Positions 1 through 11,385 of a stretch of 64,000 nucleotides of DNA are shown piece by piece. Below the pieces are notes generated by a model. It ran no database searches and had not been told where the DNA came from. It saw only the letters and a list, made by a program, of their open reading frames with translations. Source of the DNA: Girardinichthys multiradiatus (taxonomy: Eukaryota > Chordata > Actinopteri > Cyprinodontiformes > Goodeidae). Both the position numbers and the translations under genes were made by a program. The stretch spans positions 39,928,914-39,992,913 of the forward strand of contig NC_061794.1 of the NCBI RefSeq assembly GCF_021462225.1, in the 5' to 3' direction. The stretch's first letter is position 1. Each line of letters opens with the position of its first letter.

Positions 1-312
1 CTCAAAAATCTGCTGTATTGAATCCTTTACTTCTTCCCTAGATGTGAGATCCAAGTCCACAACTTTGCTTTTGAAATGGTTACAGCAAATAATAATAGTA
101 AAAAATTATATAAAAATTAGTTTTTACACAGTCATGTTGCAAAATAACTAGAATGTTTAACAGAAAAAGCTGTGGTAAAAATGTGTATTAAATGCGATCC
201 TTTAGGTGTTGAGTTTTATTTCATGGGTCACTGCATCGGCTGCGTTTTATGAATTTTTACAAACATCAGTTAAAGGTAAGAACAGCCAATAGCTGTAGTG
301 CTTGTGATGGAA
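1..312. other. Unassigned AT-rich DNA
   Basis: No exon, RNA gene or recognisable element is visible. The stretch is AT-rich upstream DNA. Confidence 0.5.
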
Positions 313-400
313 ATGGCGACCTCTCCAGGGTGTACCCCACCTCTTGCTCAATGACCGCTGGCGCCAGATGGATGGATGAATGGATGGGTGGATAGATTCT
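313..400 (+). repeat. Retroelement 3'-tail-like repeat fragment
   Basis: The segment reads 'ggcgacctctccagggtgtacc', then 'caatgaccgctgg', then a run of GGAT-type repeats. The same block recurs at about 31985-32100 in this window. From memory it resembles a widespread fish retroelement 3' tail of RTE type. No coding part is attached. Confidence 0.55.
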
Positions 401-574
401 ATAGGGTGTTATTTGAGCCCTTTCTTTGTAACCACAAGTTGCTGTTATTCAGTGTTAAAAAGGCAAGCAAAGAATTAGAGGCCAACCTAAAACCCAAACC
501 TAAAAAGTAAGTAGTAGGAAGTGAATTGTGAAACAATGTGAAACCAGAAGTAGCTGTTGTTGCATAACCAAGAT

Positions 575-1023
575 GTGCGATTCAGCAAAGTCTCGAGCTC
601 AACTGCCTCAAAGCTCAACTGCCAAAACCCTTCAGCTGATTCAAAATGCTGCAGCAAGAGTTCTGATGAAAATTAAAAAGAGAGCTCATATTTCTCCTAT
701 TTTGGCTTCCCTTCATTGGCTCACTGTTAAATCCAGAATAGAATTTAAAATTCTCCTCCTCACATATAAAGCCCTTAATGATCTAGCTCCATCATACATC
801 AGAGATCTGATTAGTCCATATGTTCCTAACAGAGCACTTCGTTCTCAAACTGCAGGTTTACTGGTGGTTCCTAGTCTCTAGAAGTAGAATGGGAGGCAGA
901 TCCTTTAGTTATCAGGCTCCTCTCCTGTGGAACCAGCTCCCAGATTTAGTCCGTGAGGCAGACACCCTGTCTACTTTTAAGGCTAGGCTTAAAACTTTCC
1001 TTTTTGATAAAGCTTATAGTTAG
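575..1023 (+). pseudogene. LINE ORF2 C-terminal fragment (frameshifted)
   Basis: Two overlapping reading frames join near 875: the first ends ...LLVVPSL and the second resumes with SRSRMGGRSFSYQ. The upstream start and all reverse-transcriptase catalytic motifs are missing. This is a 5'-truncated, dead copy with no sign of cellular function. Confidence 0.75.
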
Positions 1024-1047
1024 AGTGGCTTAGTTTATCCTGAGCTA

Positions 1048-2666
1048 CAGTGCCTTGCGGAAGTACTTGGCCCCCTTGAACTTTTCAACCTCTTGCCACA
1101 TTTCAGGCTTCAAACATAAAGATATAAAATAAAATTTGTTTGTGAAGAATCAACAAGTGGGACACAATTGTGAAGTTGAATAAAATTTATTGGACGTGTC
1201 AAACGTTTTTAACAAATAAAAAACTGAAAAGTGGGGCGTGCAATATTATTCGGCCCCTTTACTTTCAGTGCAGCAAACGCACTCCAGAAGTTCAGTGAGG
1301 ATCTCTGAATGATCCAATGTTGTCCCAAATGACTGATGATGATAAATAGAATCCACCTGTGTGTAATCAAGTCTCCGTATAAATGCACCTGCTCTGTGAT
1401 AGTCTCAGGGTTCTGTTCAAAGCGCAGAGAGCATCATGAAGACCAAGGAACACACCAGGCAGGTCCGAGATACTGTTGTGGAGACGTTTAAAGCCGGATT
1501 TGGATACAAAAAGATTTCCCAAGCTTTAAACATCCCAAGGAGCACTGTGCAAGCAATCATATTGAAATGGAAGGAGTATCAGACCACTGCAAATCTACCA
1601 AGACCCGGCCGTCCCTCTAAACTTTCATCGCGAACAAGGAGAAGACTGATCAGAGATGCAGACAAGAGGCCCATGATCACTCTGGATGAACTGCAGAGAT
1701 CTACAGCTGAGGTGGGAGAGTCTGTCCATGGGACAACAATCAGTCGTACACTGCACAAATCTGGCCTTTATGGAAGAGTGGCAAGAAGAAAGCCATTTCT
1801 CAAAGATATCCATAAAAAGTCTTGTTTAAAGTTTGCCACAAGCCACCTGGGAGACACACCAAACATGTGGAAGAAGGTGCTCTGGTTAGATGAAACCAAA
1901 ATCAAACTGTTTGGCCACAATGCAAAACGATATGTTTGGAGTAAAAGCAACACAGCTCATCACCCTGAACACACCATTCCCACTGTCAAACATGGTGGTG
2001 GCAGCATCATGGTTTGGGCCTGCTTTTCGTCAGCAGGGACAGGGAAGATGGTCAAAATTGATGGGAAGATGGATGGGGCCAAATAAGGACCATTCTGGAA
2101 GAAAACCTGTTAGAGTCTGTAAGAGACCTGAGACTGGGACGGAGATTTATCTTCCAACAAGACAATGATCCAAAACATAAAGCCAAATCTACAATGGAAT
2201 GGTTCACAAATAAACATATCCAGGTGTTGGAATGGCCAAGTCAAAGTCCAGACCTGAATCCAATCGAGAATCTGTGGAAAGAACTGAAGACTGCTGTTCA
2301 CGAACGCTCTCCATCCAACCTCACTGAGCTCGAGCTGTTTTGCAAGGAAGAATGGGCAAGAATTTCAGTCTTTCGATGTGCAAAACTGATAGAGACAAAC
2401 CCCAAGCGACTTGCAGCTGTAATTGCAGCAAAGGGTGGCGCTACAAAGTATTAACGCAAGGGGGCCGAATAATATTGCACGCCCCACTTTTCAGTTTTTT
2501 ATTTGTTAAAAACCTTTGACACATCCAATAAATTCCACTTCACGTTTGTGTCCCACTTGTTGTTGATTCTTCACAAAAAATTAGAATTATATCTTTATGT
2601 TTGAACCCTGAAATGTGGCAAGTGGTTGACCAGTTCAAGGGGGTCGAGTACTTTCACAAGGCACTG
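1048..2666 (+). mobile_element. Tc1-like transposon, 1619 bp, with both terminal repeats
   Basis: TA dinucleotides flank the element (1046-1047 and 2667-2668). The ends are inverted copies: left CAGTGCCTTGCGGAAGTACT, right complement CAGTGCCTTGTGAAAGTACT. The inverted repeats run about 210 bp on each side, with inner repeats near 1235-1262 and 2455-2485 (GGGGCGTGCAATATTATTCG and its complement). The length fits a complete Tc1. The element lies inside the LINE at 575-3588. From memory the sequence belongs to a Tc1 family shared by many teleosts and lampreys, for which horizontal transfer has been proposed. The transposase inside has one frameshift. Confidence 0.93.
1436..2454 (+). pseudogene. 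Tc1 transposase, one frameshift from intact
   Basis: The first frame (1436-2086) starts MKTKEHTRQVRD and carries the paired-type helix-turn-helix (residues about 1-50), a GRPSK hook (58-62), the first catalytic Asp in VLWLDETK (D152) and the glycine-rich KHGGGS box. It stops at TAA 2084-2086. The second frame (2086-2454) carries FQQDND (catalytic Asp codon 2161-2163) and LNPIENLW (catalytic Glu codon 2266-2268), with 34 residues between them: a classic DD34E transposase. The two parts abut, so a single-base loss around 2084 explains the break. The protein cannot be made complete from this copy. VLWLDETK has Leu where Ser is usual in relatives. Confidence 0.9.
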
Positions 2667-3588
2667 TATCTCTGTAGTTATGCTGCTATAGGCTTAGGCT
2701 GCTGGAGGACATTATGACCACTTTCACTCTCTTCGCAACATTCTCATACTGCTCTCCAATTTTGCATTGTTTGCTGTTATTTCAGCTTTTAACTTTGTTC
2801 TCTCTCTTTTCTTTTCCTAGAAGCTACACCTGGCCTGACTCTGTGTCTACAGGTGACACCTTTCTGGAGGGGGCATCGTCCAAGCTTCTGCTGGTAACAA
2901 CTTAATGCTCACCCTCTACCTATGATCCACATGGCCCTGTCATTCAGTGTTTAACCCTTTCTCTCTCCTAGACATAGCTACTGACTGAGCTTTTACTGTG
3001 ACTAACTCTATGTGCTCTCTTTCAGACTCTAACCTTGAAAACTGGCTCAGTTTATCTGCTTTTCTTTCTAGGTAAAACAACTAAAGGAGCTACATCCATT
3101 AACATTGACATTTCCTTCCCATAGAAAGTATTCCTGGATCAGTGCTTCTTTGTTCTCTTTGTGTCTCTGCTCTGTTCTCTCAAACCCCCAGTCAGTCGTG
3201 GCAGATGGCCGCTCACACTGAGCCTGGTTCTGCTGGAGGTTTCTTCCTGTTAAAAGGGAGTTTTTCCTCTCCGCTGTTGCTACATGCATTCTCAGTATGA
3301 GGGATTGCTGCAAAGTCAACGCCAGTGACTGTCCAGTGTCTCTACATGCTCATCCAGGAGGAGTGACAGCTACAAGTCTCTTGACTTGATGCAATCTGCT
3401 GGGTTTCCTAGATAGAAAAACGTTTTATCCAATTTGAATAAATAACTGAATCTGATTGCAGTGTTCAATGGTTAGGATTAATTGGAATGTATGTACCTGA
3501 CTTTGTGAAGTGCTTTGAGACGACGTGTGTTGTGAATTGGCACTATATAAATAAACTGAACTGAAATTGAATTGAACTGTCAGACTGT

Positions 3589-6547
3589 TGGAATGAGCAT
3601 GATTTGAGTCACAGTCTGAAGATACCGATGCAGCTATACGTAAAAAATACCTTCATGCAACATTCTCTTACCTGTTTGGCTATATGTATTACACCTTGTT
3701 TAACAAAGTATACAACTGTTCATTATACCATGATCTGATTCTACTATCATTCATATCTTAAAGAAATATGCCGACTTCTACATTTGCTCTGTCATAGATA
3801 TTTTTTTCTGATCGCACCTCCAATCTTTTCTTATCAATAAGGAGCTTCAGAGAGGTGGGAACACCTGGTTCACTGAGGTCAGAGGAAACAAAAGGCGCCT
3901 GTGGCATTCAGCTCCTGCTCATAGCCAAGCTATAGATCATCTGCACACCTGCATGCAGTCTGGACACTAAGATCATTCAGTTTAACTTTAAATATCTGCC
4001 TCAAACTGTCTGTAAAAGGGGGAAGTCTTCAGAAAAAGTTGAAGATTTCCAGACCACTGGATCAAAAAGATATTTTTTACCTTTGAGGAATTTTGCATCA
4101 ATAATATGAGGCTTAAATGCACAGAATGAACTTTCCTCCAGTTTTGGTAACCATGTAATGATTTTTTTGGCTGTCTGAGGTCATGGTTCAAGATGTGATG
4201 ATGCCTGACATCACCGATGTGGAAATAACACATTATGAGTTTTAGGAAAGCCTTACTCACACTGAACACTGAGAGGTCTACATAGCTGTGTCATTAACAC
4301 AGGCCGAAGAACTCAAGTCAGAGAGTAAATGACCCCACCCAGGTGGTGCTGGCTGTCCTCAAAGCTGTCCTCTCCACCTCCCACTAACTTCAACAGCTCA
4401 GCCTGTGCCACAGCTGAGAGATATGGAAGCAATTATAGCGGCCAGCAGGCGAGTGTACAACATGGGCGCGATGAAGTCATGTCTATTTTAACCTGAGCTG
4501 ATTCAGGAGGCAGGCAGAGCTCAACCATTTCAGCAGAAAACACCAGCTACAAAGTTCGGCAGTTAGGTATTTACTGTATAAGTTATATAGATCTAAGGAA
4601 TGATGCTGTCAATGTGGATTATGGGATATGTAGGAAACACACAGTGGGAGCTTCATCTTACATTTGACAAGAACTAGAATGCGTATTAGTGACACATGAG
4701 AACCAAATGCTCCTGTAAAAAATACATCCATGTGTTTCAACCTATGTTTTCTGAAGTGTTTTGTGGTTCCAGCTCAGGCTTAAATAGCTTACTGGTAAAG
4801 CACCCATCGACTGACTCTAAATGGGCAGGTCCTTTGTTTATTTTCTCCTCTCTTCTAGTGGCTGCAGCTCCAGCAGCCTCTATGCGGTTCTCCATATCAA
4901 TTCAGCTCTTTGCCAATTCATACACTCATTTCGCATCCATGCGGTATCCTTTATTTCTTCCTACTATTTTGAACCCATCAACAAACCAGTTTGTACTTAT
5001 GTGGAATACATAAACCAATGAAAATCTGTTTTTGCCTGTCATTTTAATGAATTATGGGGATAAACAGTCAACTGTATAATATAAATTACTTGTATATTAT
5101 TTTCTGAGAATTTATTCCCAGATTAGGACCCCTGATCAATCCAAAATGACCTTTCTTCCTTATGATAGATATTTATCTGCACATTACTTTCCTTACTGTC
5201 AACTAGGAGAAGAGTGAAATTGCTTTAAACTGTTGACTGTAGAAGCAGGTATGAAAGTCCCCTTGGAGTGTATGAACTGACATAAGATCGATCGATGGAA
5301 AAACTACAACATATTGACCTACACATCTGAGTGCTAGAGGTAGCCTTTTTTATTTCAACTATCTAGAAAACACAAACTTTGAGGTTAAGAAGTAAAAGCT
5401 GTGACCATTGTTGTGTGTGGTGTTTGAATCAGTGGTCAACGAACAAAAGGTTAGCTTCAGCATTTTATGACTTCATATATATATCAACCCAAAAGGGTGG
5501 CCATTTAAATGTGTGATTTAAAAGTGAACATGAATCTCTTCGTTCATTACAACTTAAAATAGATTTTGATAAATGTTCATTTGAAGACATTAAAGTTTTT
5601 GAAACTGACTTTAGCTACCATAGAGGTAGGTACTTGGGTTAGATGGCAGTGTAGCTTCACACATCAATTATACATGAGAGGTTTTCCAAAATAATAGTCT
5701 CTAAAATCAAGCATATCCCAGTTTCCAGGTCCTACATCCAGGTACATTTTCAAATCAAGTTTTAAGTAGCCCTTCTACTCCCAGGCCAAAATAAGTTGTT
5801 GAGAAATTTCCCAATCTATAACTGCTGTTATGTAATGTCCCAAACTTCATATAATCTTCCCAAAGATTAAAAAACTCTGCCAACGAAATTGTCAACCATA
5901 CCAATTTGGACAAATATTGCAAAAGGCTTTTTTTTAATGGCGAGCTCACAAATTCAGGCACAGTTTTCAAGCCTGAGAGCATGGATTAAATAACCATGTA
6001 CACAAATGACACAACTGTATAAATAGATTTTAAAATTGAGGGCACAGTTTGTAAACATTGCATTGATCTTTGGAGCTTTGTATGTTTACAGAGCAGCTAG
6101 CAAAAGACTCCATAGCAGATATGCTTTATTTTTTTCATGGCTGCAGAATTTGGCTCCGGATTAGTTTCCTTCTTTGCCCTTTTATATCCATGGGTTAATG
6201 TTTAGTTAACCTACTACCATTTCATACATGTAATGGAAACCAATTACATACTTGTGGGCCTATGTTTATGTCCAAACCTGTGCCATACATATGTATTTCC
6301 AGAGCTCATTCCTTTCCTCTGGCTTGGACATTTTGGCGATTTATGAAGAGAAATATTTATACAATAAAATTACAAAAACAAAATTTTTTAATTACATTTG
6401 TTCCTTTGTAAATAGACACAAATCAGGGTCAATGGGTATTTGTCAGTTTGAACCTCCATGTGCACCAACCCACTGTTGTTTAATACTCATAAACAAACCT
6501 TTAACCTTCTTAAATGCATATCAGTTTTGGGTAATAAAAATGCTTAG
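3589..6547. other. Intergenic, no recognised feature
   Basis: About 3 kb of AT-rich DNA. Open frames are short, lack splice context and resemble no family I know. A 16-bp motif at 5615-5630 has an inverted copy at 10273-10288, listed among the rejected items. Confidence 0.5.
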
Positions 6548-6963
6548 AACCGCCACCTTAACGTGGTGGAGGGGTTTGAGTGCTCGAATGATCCTAGAGG
6601 CTATGTTGTCTGGGGCTTAAATGCCCCTGGTAGGGTCTCCCATGGCAAACAGGCTCTAGGTGACGGGTCAGACAAAGAGCAGTTCAAGAACCCCTCATAA
6701 CGACTACGAAATCGGGGCACGTGACGTTGCCTGGTACGGCGGAGCCGGGGTCCCACCCTGGAGGAAGGCCTGGGGTCGGGACTTGTTGGAGAGCGCCTGG
6801 TGTCTGGGTTGCTCCTCGCGGGACCCGGCCGGGCCAAGCCCGAACGAGAGACACGAGACCATCCCCCAATGGGCCCACCACCTGCAGGGGGAACCGTGAG
6901 GGACCGATGCAAAGAGGATTGGGCGGCAGATGAAGGTGGAGACCTCGGCGGCCCGCTCCCCGG

Positions 6964-7857
6964 ATGCTTAGGCTGACTCTAGGGACATGGAATGTCACCT
7001 CACTGGGGGGGAAGGAGCCTGAGCTTGTGCGGGAGGTCGAGAGATATCGACTAGAAATAGTCGGGCTCGCCTCCACGCACAGTGTGGGCTGTAGAACCCA
7101 TCTCCTCGAGAGGGGCTGGACTCTCTTCTACTCTGGAGTGGCCCACGGGGAGAGGTGGCGGGCTGGGGTAGGTTTGCTTGTTGCCCCCCAGCTCAGCCGT
7201 CTAGTGTTGGGGTTTACCGCAGTGGACGAGAGGGTCGCATCCCTGTGCCTACGGGTTGGTGAGAGGTCTCTGACTGTCGTTTCAGCCTACGGGCCGAGTG
7301 GTGGTGCAGAGTACCCGGCCTTCTTGGCGTCCCTGTCGGGGGTGCTGGATAGTGCCCCTCCCGGGGACTCCATTATTCTGCTGGGGGACTTGGACGCCCA
7401 CGTGGGAAACGACAGTGACACCTGGAGAGGAGTGATCAGGAGGAATGGCCTCCCCGATCTGAATCCGAGTGGTGTTTTGTTATTGGACTTTTGTGCTAGT
7501 CATAGATTGTCCATAATGAACACCATGTTCAAACATAAGGGTGTCCATCAGTGCACTTGGCACCAGGACAACTTAGGCAGGAGGTCAATGATCGACTTTG
7601 TTGTCGTATCATCAGACCTTCGGCCGCATGTTTTGGACACTCGGGTGAAGAGAGGGGCTGAGCTGTCCACTGATCACCACCTGGTGGTGAGTTGGATCCG
7701 CTGGAGGAGGGGAAAGCTGGACAGACTCGGCAGGCCCAAGCACATAGTGAGGGTCTGCTGGGAACGTCTGGCGGACCCCTTGGCCAGGGATGTATTCAAC
7801 TCTCACCTCCGGGAGAGCTTTGACCAAATTCCGAGGGATGTTGGAGACATAGTCTGA
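6964..7857 (+). pseudogene. Rex3-like ORF: endonuclease domain
   Basis: An uninterrupted 297-codon stretch. It contains the endonuclease/exonuclease/phosphatase fold: WNVTSL near its start, the [11 protein letters not shown] strand, [10 protein letters not shown] (metal and phosphate site) and STDHHLVV (catalytic His) near the end. It stops at a TGA (7855-7857) where the reading continues in another frame (FSASIIDAA from 7865), so a small indel near 7848 separates it from the RT part. In other LINEs this domain nicks target DNA. Here it is an isolated remnant. Confidence 0.8.
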
Positions 7858-7864
7858 GTGGACC

Positions 7865-8845
7865 ATGTTCTCCGCATCTATTATCGATGCTGCCGCCTGT
7901 AGCTGTGGCCGTAAGGTCTGCGGTGCCTATCGCGGCGGCAATCCCCGAACCCGGCGGTGGACACCGGCAGTAAGGGACGCTGTCAAGCTGAAGAAGGAGT
8001 CATATTGGCTGTGGTTGGCTTGTGGGACTCCTGAGGCGGCTGACGGGTACTGTGGGGCCAAGCGTGCCGCGGCCCGGGCGGTGGCAGAAGCAAAAACTCA
8101 GACCTGGGAGGAGTTCGGTGAGGCCATGGAGAAGGACTACCGGTTGGCCCCGAAGCGATTTTGGCAAACCGTCCGGCGCCTCAGGAGGGGGAAGCAGTGA
8201 TTCGCCAACACTGTTTACAGTGGGGGTGGGGAGCTGCTGACCTCGATTGGGGACGTTATCGGGCGGTGGAAGGAGTACTTCGAGGATCTCCTCAATCCTG
8301 CCATCACGCATTCCCTGGTGGAAACAGAGGCTAGGGACTCGGGGTTGGACTCTTTCATCACCCAGGCTGAAGTCACCGAGGTGGTTAAAAAGCTGGGTGG
8401 CAGGGCTTCGGGGTTGGATGAGATCCGCCCTGAGTACCTCAAGTCTTTGGATGTTGTGGGGTTACCATGGTTGACACGCCTCTTCAACATTGCGTGGCGG
8501 AAGGGGACAGTGCCTCTGGATTGGCAGACTGGGGTGGTGGTCCCCCTACATAAGAAGGGTGACCGGAGGGTCTGTTCCAACTACAGGGGGATCACACTCC
8601 TCAGCCTCCCTGGTAAGGCCTACGCTAGGGTATTAGAGAGGAGAGTCCGGCCGATAGTCGAACCCCGGCTTCAGGAGGAGCAGTGTGGTTTTCGTCCGTG
8701 GAACACTGGACCAGCTCTATACCCTCTACTGGGTACTCGAGGGTTCATGGGAGTTTGCCCAACCGCTCCACATGTGTTTTGTGGACCTGGAGAAAGCATT
8801 CGACTGTGTCCCCCGTGATGCCCTGTGGGGGGTGCTCCAGGAGTC
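7865..8845 (+). pseudogene. Rex3-like ORF: N-terminal reverse-transcriptase region
   Basis: One frame runs through RRLRRGKQ, a TGA at 8198-8200, then FANTVYSGGGELL and on to ...EEQCGFRP. A frame change near 8695 is needed to reach LDQLYTLYWVLEGSWEFAQ and FVDLEKAFDCVPRDALW (RT motif A, catalytic Asp). The sequence then jumps within about 10 residues to the next block, so motif B (normally an RQGCPLSP-type motif) is absent. Confidence 0.8.
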
Positions 8846-8849
8846 CAGA

Positions 8850-9655
8850 GGATTTCGTCTCTTCTTTTTGCAGATGACGTGGTCCTGCTGGCCCCCTCTA
8901 GCTAAGACCTACAGCACGCACTAGGGCAGTTCGCAGCCGAGTGTGAAGGGGCAGGGATGAAAATCAGCTCCTCCAAGTCCAAGGCCATGGTTCTTGACCG
9001 GAAAAGTGTGGCTTGTCCTCTTCAGGTTGAAGGGGAGTTCCTGCCTCAAGTGGAGGAGTTTAAGTATCTTGGGGTTTTGTTCACGAGTGAGGGAAGAATG
9101 GAGCGGGAGATCGACAAACGGATTGGTGCGGCTGCCGCAGTAATGGGGGTGCTGTGCCGGTCCGTTGTGGTGAAGAGAGAGTTGAGCTGAACAGCAAAGC
9201 TCTTGATTTACCGGTCGGTCTACGTTCCTACCCTCACCTATGGCCATGAACTTTGGGTCATGACCGAAAGAACGAGATCCCGGATACAAGCGGCTGAAAT
9301 GAGCTTCCTCCATAGGGTGGCCGGGCACTCCCTTAGAGATAGGGTGAGGAGCTCGGCCATCCAGGAGGGGCTCGGAGTAGAGCTGCTGCTCCTCCACATC
9401 GAGAGGAGCCAGTTGAGGTGGCTCGGGCATCTATACCGGATACCTTCTGGACGCCTTCCTCGGGAGGTGTTCCAGGCACGTCCCACTGGGAGGAGGCCCA
9501 GGGGACGGCCCAGGACACGCTGGAGGGACTATGTCTCTCGGCTGTCCTGGGAACGACTTGGGCTCCCCCCGGAGGAGCTGGAGGAGGTGTCTGGGGAGAG
9601 CGATGTCTGGGCGTCTCTGCTGAGTCTGCTGCCCCCGCGACCCGGTCCCGGATAA
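8850..9655 (+). pseudogene. Rex3-like ORF: RT motif C and C-terminal part
   Basis: The frame resumes with SSLLFADDVVLLAPSS; the Ala-Asp-Asp codons of FADD are 8870-8878. A TAA at 8903-8905 and a TGA at 9188-9190 interrupt it. Between and after them it reads GMKISSSKSKAMVLDRK, EEFKYLGVLF, YVPTLTYGHELWVMTER, LLHIERSQLRWLGHL and WRDYVSRLSWERLGLPPEEL, ending PPRPGPG. This is the usual C-terminal region of RTE elements. The copy cannot encode a functional RT. Confidence 0.82.
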
Positions 9656-9685
9656 AGCGGAAGACGACGAGTATGAGATGTTACA

Positions 9686-11385
9686 TATTTATATTTTAAT
9701 TAAATTGTATATTACTTTCTAAAGACTTTATATTACACCCCATTTCTGTTGATAATGGTTCTGATCTCTGTTTGGCAAAGTTGATTACTATGACCTTTGA
9801 TCAAACCAAAAATCTGAGCATCCTATTTCTGGTAAACGTAGATAAGGCATTTCCAACTTTATGCTTAGCTGCTATTAAATCTTCCATGTCAAACAGCTCA
9901 GTTTTGCTCCCAAAATAACTAAAACTGCAAAAGTACAAAACAGCTAGTGGTGAAATGACCATCACCCAGAAGTCCCATTTAGTTTTGTCTTAATTTTCCA
10001 GGATACTGTTTGAATCAACAACAGCTCACAACACTTCATTTAACTAATAGGTATATCTATTTCGAGCTTTTCAAGACTCAGTAGTAGTTTTGTTTTCCTA
10101 TATAGCAGATATTTACTGTATGTTATATACACTTAATTGTTCATGTGCAAAGAAAGCAAGAGCTGCCAAATTCATTTTAAAACTACAAACTTGGTCCGTT
10201 CATAAAGTCCATTTATTTGCTTCCAAATCCAGATAGTTTTATATTGGTTGTCAAATATGTATTTTCATCTATCCTACCTCTATGGTAGACGTCATTATTG
10301 TTCACATAGGATGTTATGAAAAGCACAAAGCATTAAAAAGTAATCAAAGTCCTCAGTGGCTGTGGTTGAGCCAGATCCTGATGAGCTGAGGTGGATCTGT
10401 CGAAAAGAAGCTGGTCACGCCCATGACGGCAGCTCCTCAGTGTGTTTAAACCCGATTCTTGCTCATGGAAACATATGGAGACTCAAATGTTCCGGGCTGC
10501 CCATGTCCCCTGGATGCAGGGGTGGATTGGTGGGGGATTACTGTAGGTTGTTACTCCCTGTAGATTATGTGCGTGAGTCAAAACGGAGAGGGACAGACTG
10601 AGGGATAGGGGCTTGTCTTGTAAAATGGGAAATTTCTGACTTAAGAGCTCCTGTACCTAGATAAAATGCACACAGAGGTCTGTGCCAATTCACTAATAGA
10701 AACCAGACCCAACTCTCACATGAGGAGGGAAGCTTTTACAGAGAGTCCCTCTGTAGGAGTGACGAAAGCGTGGAGGAGGTGGGACGTGGGCAAAAAGCAA
10801 GACAAAGAACTGAGTAGATAAAATTTTAACCGTTATTTGCCCTCAACGGCAGGATGTGATAGAGCCTTCAAGTCCTTATTTGTATTCAACATTTCACCAT
10901 TCACTCACAGGATTAGTGCTGCTGACTGATAAAGACAGTCCCCATTACGTTAACCTACATATAAAATATAGTCTATAGATTGCATCATAGATTAAATCCT
11001 CTGTGACTGCAACAATGCAGTCACTGCCTCAATCTTGTGCCCAAGTGGAAGATCTGCAACCCAAACGATCACCTCAAGCACACTCACACTTCAAACCATT
11101 ACCCTGGATTATTGAGTAAATAATATTGGAGTTAAATATATGTCAGAAGATGTCTACACTGTGATCATGAAAGGATGGACATCATCAGGTAGGCTGTGTC
11201 ATTTAAACTATGCAACCTTGGTACTAAGAAGTCTGAAGTATGCTTTCATGTTGGTTACAGCAAATTCTGATCATGTAATCTGAATGGTGCAGCTGATATC
11301 AAGAGTTGTCAGGCCAAGTCACGTTTTCCCAAGCTGTTAATGTCTAATTTCGGAGACCCATTTTCAGCTTGTGGCTTCAGTTTTG
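9686..11385. other. Intergenic, no recognised feature
   Basis: AT-rich DNA with no exon or element I can name. A short open frame at 10356-10601 has no recognisable domain, and I treat it as chance. Confidence 0.5.

Larger units (their letters stand above)
575..3588 (+). mobile_element. CR1/L2/Rex1-like LINE, 3' portion, split by a Tc1 element
   Basis: This is the 3' end of a non-LTR retrotransposon. Codons from about 575 to 1023 encode the C-terminus of a reverse-transcriptase polyprotein, with motifs such as LQLIQNAAARVL, SLHWLTVKSRI, FKILLLTYKALN and PLLWNQLPD, typical of CR1/L2-clade ORF2 ends. The frame breaks near 875, so it is dead. A long 3' UTR follows and ends near 3588 in 'cactatataaataaactgaa' plus GAATT-type repeats, the usual tail of these elements. 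A Tc1 transposon sits inside it at 1048-2666. Antisense copies of the same 3' UTR occur at 20247-20457, 32607-33308 and 63675-63935. The left boundary is unclear because the copy is 5'-truncated. Clade placement (CR1/L2/Rex1) is from recall. Confidence 0.8.
6548..9685 (+). mobile_element. Rex3-like (RTE clade) LINE, nearly full length, inactivated
   Basis: A GC-rich block inside AT-rich surroundings. It begins at 'cgccaccttaacgtggtgga', and its coding region codes for an AP-type endonuclease then a reverse transcriptase. Visible motifs are [109 protein letters not shown]-like LIYRSVYVPTLTYG and RPRGRPRTRWRDYVSRL. The stretch TGGCAGACTGGGGTGGTGGT near 8520-8543 matches, as I recall it, a primer commonly used for fish Rex3. 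The copy has frameshifts, stops and an internal deletion that removes RT motif B. The 3' end (GATAAAGCGGAAGACGACG) is the typical tail with a degraded terminal repeat. Confidence 0.88.

Noticed and set aside
8921..9430. 169-codon minus-strand open frame
   Set aside because: Antisense to the Rex3-like RT C-terminus in GC-rich DNA, where shadow frames are common.
5615..10288. Perfect 16-bp inverted repeat CTACCATAGAGGTAGG at 5615-5630 and 10273-10288
   Set aside because: The match does not extend beyond 16 bp, there is no target duplication, and one such pair is expected by chance in a window this size.
10356..10601. 81-codon frame upstream of itga5
   Set aside because: No known motif and no neighbouring exons; consistent with chance.
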